Below are positions 58,617 through 64,000 of a DNA stretch of 64,000 nt, piece after piece. Within the stretch, counting starts at the first letter, position 1; every line of letters begins with the position of its first letter. Made by a program: the position numbers and the translations under genes. Source of the stretch: Desulfosporosinus hippei DSM 8344 (lineage in GTDB: Bacteria; Bacillota; Desulfitobacteriia; Desulfitobacteriales; Desulfitobacteriaceae). The notes under the pieces are model-generated. The model saw nothing but the letters and a program-made list of their open reading frames with translations. It did not search any database and had not been told where the DNA came from. The DNA lies in contig NZ_FNCP01000019.1 in NCBI RefSeq assembly GCF_900100785.1, positions 29,532-93,531 of the forward strand, given 5' to 3'.

Positions 58617-61600
58617 ATGAAAACAATGCTAAAAGGACGCTGGGGGATTGTACTCTTCTGGTTACTGGCTACCGCTGTTTTAACATGGTTTACCCCTAAT
58701 CTTGATCCAATTATTAATCAAAGAGGGAATTTATCCTTTGCTGATAAATATCCTTCTCAGACAGCCCAAGAGATGATAGATGAAATTTCAACTGCCTCAG
58801 GGGATTCGGGGATTTTTGTATTTTATGATAAGGATACTTTAACAACTCAGGATTTTGATGACATTCAGGCGACTCTTGAAAAACTAAAAACGAACAAAGA
58901 AACCCTTGGCATAACAGGATTAGTTGACGTTTATGATTACCCTGAGGCTAAGGAAAAGCTGGTCTCTAAAGATAATACAACTATGATTGTGCAATTCACT
59001 TATGAAAAAGGCAGCCGTGATACTCAAGTTATTGTTACGGAGCTTGAGAAAAGCCTTGAAGATCTTCAAGTGGAGCATTATATAACAGGTGGGGCCTTTA
59101 TCACCAATGATTTCCTGAAGCAGACTAATGCAGGAGTCGAGAAAAGTGCTGTCATAACGGTTTTGTTTATCTTTATAGTGCTTGTTGTAATGTTCCGCTC
59201 CCCGGTAACTCCTCTTATATCCCTAATTACGGTAGGTATCACTTATTTGACGTCAATGGGAATCGTCGGACAGCTCATAGATAAATTCGGGTTCCCCGTA
59301 ACCAGTCTGACAAGAATGTTTTTAATCCTGATACTATTCGGAATTGGAACGGATTATAATATTCTTTTATTCAACCGCTTTAAAGAAGAACTTAGTAATC
59401 ATCCTAAGAATATTGATAAAGCAATCGCCACTACCTATAAGACAGCAGGAAAGACGGTCATTTATAGTGCCCTAACCATTTTTATAGCCTTTCTAGCTCT
59501 CAACTTTGTAAAATTTAGTGTTTATCGTTCGGGAGTAGCTGTAGCAGTGGGGATATTTGTTCTTGTTGCACAGTTAATGACCTTGACTCCAGCTATATTG
59601 CGGATTCTCAATACCCGATTATTCTGGCCTTCAAAGAATGTGGCGGGACACAGTCAAAGTAAAACCTGGACAAAGGCGGCTATGTTTTCGGTGAAACGTC
59701 CAGCCATTGCAATAGCGGCGATAGCAGTTTTACTAATTCCGATTTTCATGGCGAGTTCTTATAAACTGTCCTTTGATAATCTTCAAGACATGAGTAATGA
59801 ATATCCTTCAGTTATGGGATTTAACATTGTAGCTGAACACTTTAACAAGGGAACCAGCATGCCGACAACGATTGTGCTCAGCAATGCATCTCCGTTAGAT
59901 AACAATACTGATCTAGCTGTTCTTGACGGACTGACGAAAAAAATCGAAAAGATTGATGGAGTTAATGCAGTTATGGGACCAACCCAGCCACAGGGGTATG
60001 AAATTGCTGATTTTTATTCTGATAGTCAGACCAAAAAAGTTGTAATTGGCATGACCTCAGCAAATAATGGGGTTCGAGAGATAACTGATGGACTTGGTAC
60101 AATCCAAGAAAAACTAACGACGCCAGATTTTTCCGAGGTTGATCAACTTGTAGATGGTACCTCTAAACTACAAACGGGATTAGGAAGTCTGGCATCGGCG
60201 CTCAAACAAGTAAGTTCGGGAATTGGAGAAGGTGCTTCCGGTGCTGAAGAAATTGCAGATGGAATTGAGCAAATTAAGTCTAACCTGTTGATCGTTAATG
60301 GAATGGTTAATCAGTTGCATTCAGGATATGCAAGCCTAGAATCCGGTTATGAAACTTTCGGCAAGAACTATAAATCATTACAACAGTCTCTTCGGGGTCT
60401 GGCGCAATTAGCTGCCGGTATTAATCAAATTGTTGCAGCAAATCCGACCTATGCTGATTTGCTAGTACAAGTTTCTCAGATGAATGAGGGACTGGCTGAA
60501 CTCGATTCTGGATTTGCGGCTTTGAATGATCAGTATAACCTTACGCTTGACTCATTCTCAAAACTTAATGAGGGCCTAAGTCAGTTATCAGGCGGAATAA
60601 TACGAATAAGTGAGGGATTATCCCGGCTTGAAAACGGACAGCGAAGCTTAGCGGAAGGTCTGAAGCAAGGGAATAATGGGGGAGATTTCATTGTTTCCAA
60701 CATGGAAGAGATGACGGAAGGACTTGCCCAAATTTCCGGCGGGCAGCAACAAATGGCAGGGGGTCTGTCTAGTCTTGGTGGCTCATTAACCCAATTAAAA
60801 AGCGGTATCGTTGCCAGTAGTGATGGCTTAGGACAGATTTCGGAGGGAATTGATCAATCAAATGATTTCCTGACAGGGTTTGAATCTACTAAGGTATTCT
60901 ATCTGCCGGAAGAGGCTCTGCAATCCAAGGATTTTCAGAAAGCTCTTGATGCCTATATGTCAAAGGATAGGAAGACGGTGAAGCTTCTTGTAACTCTTGA
61001 CGATGATCCCTATTCTGATAACGCCATTAACACAATTGCGAGGATTAACCAGCTTATACCCTCATCCCTTGCTGGTACCTCTCTGGCCGATGGGCAATAT
61101 GCCATAGGCGGTGAGACATCAACAACCAACGATTTGCACGGAATAGCCATCAGTGATATGAAAACAACTCAGGTTATCGTGCTTATTGGAATCTTTATAG
61201 TGCTTGTGTTAATTATCAAGTCATTTTGGATTCCAGTTTATATCATTGCTTCACTACTTTTGTCCTTTTACACTTCTATCAGTCTAACCAGCCTATTTGC
61301 AAAACAATTTTTGGATTCCAGTGAACTTGCCTGGAATGTACCGTTTTTTGGTTTTGTCATGATTGTTGCGTTAGGTGTGGATTACAGTATCTTTTTAATG
61401 ATGCGATTTAAGGAATATAAAGGGATGACTCCTCATGAAGGAATTATTAAGGCATCTGGCAATGTAGGAGGAGTTGTTTTATCAGCGGCTATTATTCTTG
61501 CTGGTACGTTTGCAACACTGGCTCCTTCAGGAATCAATACCTTAATAGAGTTGGCTGTTTGTGTCTGTCTGGGTATCATAATTCTTAGCGTCATATTATT

Positions 61601-61712
61601 GCCTTTCGTAATCCCTGCGTTTATCTCTATTCAGGATAAGCTAGTTAAAAAGTATTCATATGAGCAAAATGATATTTATCCAGAACTGACTAACAGCAAT
61701 TCTCAAGTTTAA
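58617..61712 (+). CDS. MMPL/RND-family transporter
   Basis: ATG 58617 follows TTAGGAGTG. The 1031-residue protein has twelve membrane helices in two blocks of six, each after one long extracellular loop. Family motifs include FGIGTDYNILLFNRFKEEL in the first half and ALGVDYSIFLMMRFKEY in the second, with conserved Asp residues for proton coupling. The second loop contains a long region of Leu/Gly helix repeats (LSQLSGGIIRISEGLSRLEN). Gram-positive MMPL proteins export lipids, siderophores or drugs. It is controlled by the upstream TetR. The substrate is unknown. Confidence 0.9.
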   Translation: MKTMLKGRWGIVLFWLLATAVLTWFTPNLDPIINQRGNLSFADKYPSQTAQEMIDEISTASGDSGIFVFYDKDTLTTQDFDDIQATLEKLKTNKETLGITGLVDVYDYPEAKEKLVSKDNTTMIVQFTYEKGSRDTQVIVTELEKSLEDLQVEHYITGGAFITNDFLKQTNAGVEKSAVITVLFIFIVLVVMFRSPVTPLISLITVGITYLTSMGIVGQLIDKFGFPVTSLTRMFLILILFGIGTDYNILLFNRFKEELSNHPKNIDKAIATTYKTAGKTVIYSALTIFIAFLALNFVKFSVYRSGVAVAVGIFVLVAQLMTLTPAILRILNTRLFWPSKNVAGHSQSKTWTKAAMFSVKRPAIAIAAIAVLLIPIFMASSYKLSFDNLQDMSNEYPSVMGFNIVAEHFNKGTSMPTTIVLSNASPLDNNTDLAVLDGLTKKIEKIDGVNAVMGPTQPQGYEIADFYSDSQTKKVVIGMTSANNGVREITDGLGTIQEKLTTPDFSEVDQLVDGTSKLQTGLGSLASALKQVSSGIGEGASGAEEIADGIEQIKSNLLIVNGMVNQLHSGYASLESGYETFGKNYKSLQQSLRGLAQLAAGINQIVAANPTYADLLVQVSQMNEGLAELDSGFAALNDQYNLTLDSFSKLNEGLSQLSGGIIRISEGLSRLENGQRSLAEGLKQGNNGGDFIVSNMEEMTEGLAQISGGQQQMAGGLSSLGGSLTQLKSGIVASSDGLGQISEGIDQSNDFLTGFESTKVFYLPEEALQSKDFQKALDAYMSKDRKTVKLLVTLDDDPYSDNAINTIARINQLIPSSLAGTSLADGQYAIGGETSTTNDLHGIAISDMKTTQVIVLIGIFIVLVLIIKSFWIPVYIIASLLLSFYTSISLTSLFAKQFLDSSELAWNVPFFGFVMIVALGVDYSIFLMMRFKEYKGMTPHEGIIKASGNVGGVVLSAAIILAGTFATLAPSGINTLIELAVCVCLGIIILSVILLPFVIPAFISIQDKLVKKYSYEQNDIYPELTNSNSQV

Positions 61713-61719
61713 TAAAATA

Positions 61720-61776
61720 ATAGGACAGGCTCTTGTTGTAGTTTTACTGAAAAAACAACAGTGCCTGTCCTATCTA
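61720..61776 (+). terminator. Terminator between the MMPL gene and parA
   Basis: ATAGGACAGGC (61720-61730) pairs with GCCTGTCCTAT (61763-61773), with TTGTTGT/ACAACA nested inside. A- and T-rich flanks suggest use by both converging genes. Confidence 0.75.
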
Positions 61777-61800
61777 GGATGAAAATAAGTAAACCATTAT

Positions 61801-62613
61801 TTATGCTATAGCAAATGCCTCTTTTACGAAAGAGAGATATTCTGGTGCTTTATTAATATCCGGTTGGCCGTGAGTTTGCGCTAAGCCATGCCGTATTGCT
61901 CGCTTGATAACTGTCTCAAAAACCTTAATGTCTGGAGTTTCGGCAAAACGTTTTCGTAAATCTTGGAGCATAACATGATGGAGGTTGGTATGGTCTTGAA
62001 CCATAGTAGGCAAAACTCCTAATATATTGACCTTAGCGCCTTGTTCCTGAATGGTCTTGACTAAATTGATTGTTTCGTGAATCCCATCAATTGAAAGCCC
62101 CTCAGGCAGAACCGGTATGATTATATCCGTGGAAGCTAATAAGGAATTTATAGTGGGCATATCATTGCTGGGAGAAGTATCAATTAAGATGTAATCATAA
62201 TTATTCTTAATTTGACCAATGGTATTTTTCAAAAGGAATTTGGGAGCGGGAAATTGTTTCGAATTTTGCTGACCAATTACTTTGGGTCCCAGTTCAGAAA
62301 GAGAATTGTTTGATAGGTACAGATCGACTCCAAAAGCGGTATGTTTAATATCTTTCATTCTCGCTTCACCAATTAAAACCTCATAAATCGTTCTTTTCAA
62401 GTTAATCTTTTCAATTCCAAAAGAAAGCGCAATATGACCTTGAGCATCCATGTCTATAATTGCTGTCTTATATCCGAGACTAACTAACCCTACGGCCATG
62501 TTTGTCACAGTTGCTGTTTTGCCAACCCCGCCTTTTTGGGAGGCAACACATATTACCCGTGCTGATTTTGTGTTATTAACAGTGTTATTAGCGATTTTAG
62601 AATGTTTAGCCAT
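61801..62613 (-). CDS. ParA/Soj-family ATPase, without ParB
   Basis: ATG 62613 follows AAGGGGTTGT and is preferred to a longer frame to 62667. The 270-residue protein carries the deviant Walker A QKGGVGKTATV, then MDAQGHIALSFGI and LIDTSPSNDMPTINSLLAST, the ParA/Soj pattern. A basic N-terminal tail (KHSKIANNTVNNTKSAR) precedes it. ParA ATPases position DNA or protein cargo on the nucleoid. No parB or parS-like sequence is adjacent, so it is an orphan and its cargo is unknown. It is not likely to be the chromosomal parA, which sits near the origin with parB. Confidence 0.88.
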   Translation of the reverse strand: MAKHSKIANNTVNNTKSARVICVASQKGGVGKTATVTNMAVGLVSLGYKTAIIDMDAQGHIALSFGIEKINLKRTIYEVLIGEARMKDIKHTAFGVDLYLSNNSLSELGPKVIGQQNSKQFPAPKFLLKNTIGQIKNNYDYILIDTSPSNDMPTINSLLASTDIIIPVLPEGLSIDGIHETINLVKTIQEQGAKVNILGVLPTMVQDHTNLHHVMLQDLRKRFAETPDIKVFETVIKRAIRHGLAQTHGQPDINKAPEYLSFVKEAFAIA

Positions 62614-62700
62614 ATGATACAACCCCTTCTTTAATATGTATAGGATAATATTACCATATACTTCCAATCTAGTACATACCTGGAATGAGATTAGGCATAA

Positions 62701-62747
62701 AAAAACAGAAACCTTTCGGAATTTACTAAAAGGTTTCTGTTTTTTTA
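62701..62747 (-). terminator. Terminator on both sides of the parA/DUF1992 gap
   Basis: AAAACAGAAACCTTT pairs with AAAGGTTTCTGTTTT around CGGAATTTACT. A- and T-runs on both flanks let it serve either strand, and on the minus strand it follows the DUF1992 gene. Confidence 0.75.
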
Positions 62748-62766
62748 TGGATTATCTCTGGAAAGG

Positions 62767-63099
62767 TTAGTACGGTTTACTTCGTTTTCTCAGTTCCACT
62801 AATAAGTTATATTTTAAGCGGGCCTCTTCGAGTTTTTTGGCTATAGTTTTTGTTGCTTCTTGACTGACACGCTGGGTAAGTTGCTCACTCAACTCATCTA
62901 TGTCCTTTAATAGTTGTGCTTCTTCAGGTAAGAACCCCCCGTTTTTTAATAACATATAACCAGCACGTATTTCTTCCGGAAGGCTGGCCCAGTAGGTAAG
63001 ATCGATTGGTTTGCCTTGAGAAGGGAGGTTATCAAATTCTCCATTTCTCATTGCCTCTTGAATCCTTCTTTCAACGAGTTCATTAAAAATATCAAACAT
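62767..63099 (-). CDS. DUF1992 (DNAJC28 conserved domain) protein
   Basis: The 110-residue protein is the whole DUF1992 domain: VERRIQEAMRNGEFDNLPSQ, then GKPIDL and AGYMLLKNGGFLPEEAQL. It is named after the J-protein homologue DNAJC28, but bacterial forms have no J domain. The role is unknown. ATG 63099 follows AAGGAG. Confidence 0.88.
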   Translation of the reverse strand: MFDIFNELVERRIQEAMRNGEFDNLPSQGKPIDLTYWASLPEEIRAGYMLLKNGGFLPEEAQLLKDIDELSEQLTQRVSQEATKTIAKKLEEARLKYNLLVELRKRSKPY

Positions 63100-63427
63100 G
63101 AGCCTCAGCTCCTTATCAATGAGTTTGTCCTATAAAGAAACCTTTTCCTAGCTATTTGATAGAATGATATCCCTTAATCCTTTATCAAGTCAACCCTTTC
63201 AAGCAGTTAAAATGTTTTTCAAAAGTTACATTGTGTTAAGGAGTACTGAAAAATTAGCACTAAAATTATTAGATCAAAAAAGGATTTCGTAAATACATAA
63301 AGAATAATAGAGAAATAAATCGTTTTGTGTCGTATTATATTATATAAAAATTTCGTTATAATTGCGGTGAGATATTTGTGTTGCACTCGTTACCTTGAGT
63401 TACTTCGATAAGGGGAGAGTAAAACTA
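63100..63427. other. AT-rich intergenic region before the binding-protein gene
   Basis: No gene or strong hairpin is seen. TATAAT at about 63355, after a stretch of A/T, is the best promoter box for the following gene. Confidence 0.5.
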
Positions 63428-63906
63428 ATGAAAAATGCACGATTAAATATATTTTGGATTATGGGGCTGGTATTTGTACTTATTTTCCTATCTCTTATTC
63501 AGCCGGTAGCCGCTTCTGATATAAAAAGTATTAGTGTGGTAATGGATGACAACTATCCTCCTTATGCATTTAGAGATAGTCATGGAGAGTTACAAGGAAT
63601 TACCCTTGATCAATGGAAGCTTTTTGAACTGAAGACAGGGATTCAAGTAAATATTACCGGCATGACTTGGAGCAAAGCTTATGAAAGCATGACTCAAGGG
63701 AAGTTTGATGTTATTGACACTATCTCCTATCGAGAGGAGAGAACTACAATCCTTGATTATGCAGAATCATATGCTACTATTGTGGTTCCGATATTCTTTC
63801 AGAATAGTATTTCTGGAATTACTAATGTCAACTCCTTAAAAGGTTTTACTGTAGGAGCAAAAAAAGGGGATAACTGTATCAATGTTTTGAGGGATTACGG
63901 GATAAC
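63428..63906 (+). pseudogene. Extracellular solute-binding protein (SBP_bac_3), cut by an insertion
   Basis: ATG 63428 follows AGGGGAGAG. The reading starts with a signal peptide (IFWIMGLVFVLIFLSLIQPV, then AASD) and a family 3 binding domain: VMDDNYPPYAFRD, LQGITLDQWKLFELKTGIQV, WSKAYESMTQGKFDVIDTIS and LKGFTVGAKKGDNCINVL. It breaks after DYGIT at 63906, less than 160 residues in, where an IS21-like end begins. The frame then reads VSGQVK and stops at 63928. In this family the domain is often the sensor of a GGDEF or histidine kinase protein, so the intact gene may have been a receptor (inference). Confidence 0.8.
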
Positions 63907-64000
63907 TGTAAGCGGTCAAGTAAAATGACCGTTTTTTGGACACAAATTGATCGGTTTTTTGACCGCCTTCATCTCTAAATCTTTAGGGGTGGATTACAAA
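63907..64000. mobile_element. Left end of an IS21-like insertion sequence
   Basis: TGTAAGCGGTCAAGTAAAAT starts at 63907. GCGGTCAA (63911) is inverted as TTGACCGC (63959), and TGACCGTTTTTTGG / TGATCGGTTTTTTGACC repeat inside the end. Terminal TGTNNGCGGTCA with several internal copies is the style of IS21-family ends. The transposase genes (istA/istB) would lie past the window. Confidence 0.7.

Noticed and set aside
61801..63099. A parABS or plasmid replication module
   Set aside because: No ParB, initiator gene or iteron-like repeats are near the ParA gene.

Overview
The window looks like a chromosomal segment of a strictly anaerobic, low-GC Gram-positive bacterium of the Peptococcaceae type, most like Desulfosporosinus or Desulfitobacterium. 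This is inferred from gene content, not from any database search. The pointers are a CooA/CooS/CooC carbon monoxide module, a three-component corrinoid methyltransferase cluster of the O-demethylase type, a lactate permease behind a LytS/LytR pair, rubrerythrin, DUF2284 and DUF438 proteins, strong AGGAGG-type ribosome binding sites, many TTG/GTG starts and many intrinsic terminators. I found no rRNA, tRNA, CRISPR array or complete transposon.

Layout. 0-10 kb: end of a class I CoA-transferase operon whose B subunit is frameshifted near its end, a YczE-like membrane protein, a long structured leader before a short MutS2-type ATPase, a DUF4434 protein, a PTS-IIC/EAL fusion, a DUF1285 protein, and panB with a structured leader. 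10-20 kb: an acyltransferase, a TetR-controlled pair of flavodoxin-fold proteins, an MGMT-family protein, the cooA-cooS-cooC module, and a radical SAM protein next to a TetR gene. 20-33 kb: a methyltransferase, a DUF1456 protein, XdhC, a diguanylate cyclase overlapping an ECF sigma factor, an OsmC/DUF3795 fusion, a DMT transporter, two RMD1/DUF155 paralogues, a DUF1858/DUF438/hemerythrin/PAS protein, an AI-2E-type permease and a PucR regulator. 34-37 kb: the corrinoid methyltransferase operon. 37-44 kb: a decayed zone holding an MFS exporter, remnants of a methyltransferase gene and of an ABC-2 exporter, a large Ala/Glu-rich repeat protein, and a doubly broken membrane-protein gene. 44-64 kb: an M29 aminopeptidase, small enzymes, a candidate large noncoding RNA, a patatin, rubrerythrin, a cNMP/AAA/polyferredoxin fusion, a ferredoxin, LytS-LytR-LctP, a TetR-MMPL pair, an orphan ParA, and a binding-protein gene cut by an IS21-like end.

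How the parts work together. Several regulators can be tied to targets by sequence. TetR at 12186 has two matched palindromes that bracket the divergent flavodoxin promoter. TetR at 19413 shares a TAACCG-N2-CGGTTA site with the methyltransferase at 20183. TetR at 57968 shares a TGAAC-N4-GTTCTA site with the MMPL exporter. CooA lies directly upstream of cooS and cooC. PucR is divergent from the methyltransferase operon. LytS/LytR precedes lctP. The best candidates for something undescribed are a roughly 450-nt structured RNA on the minus strand at 47591-48045, with pairing ends and its own terminator; the uORF/terminator leader of the Smr-less MutS2 gene; the cNMP/degenerate-AAA/polyferredoxin fusion at 50263; and the hierarchically amplified repeat protein at 40063.
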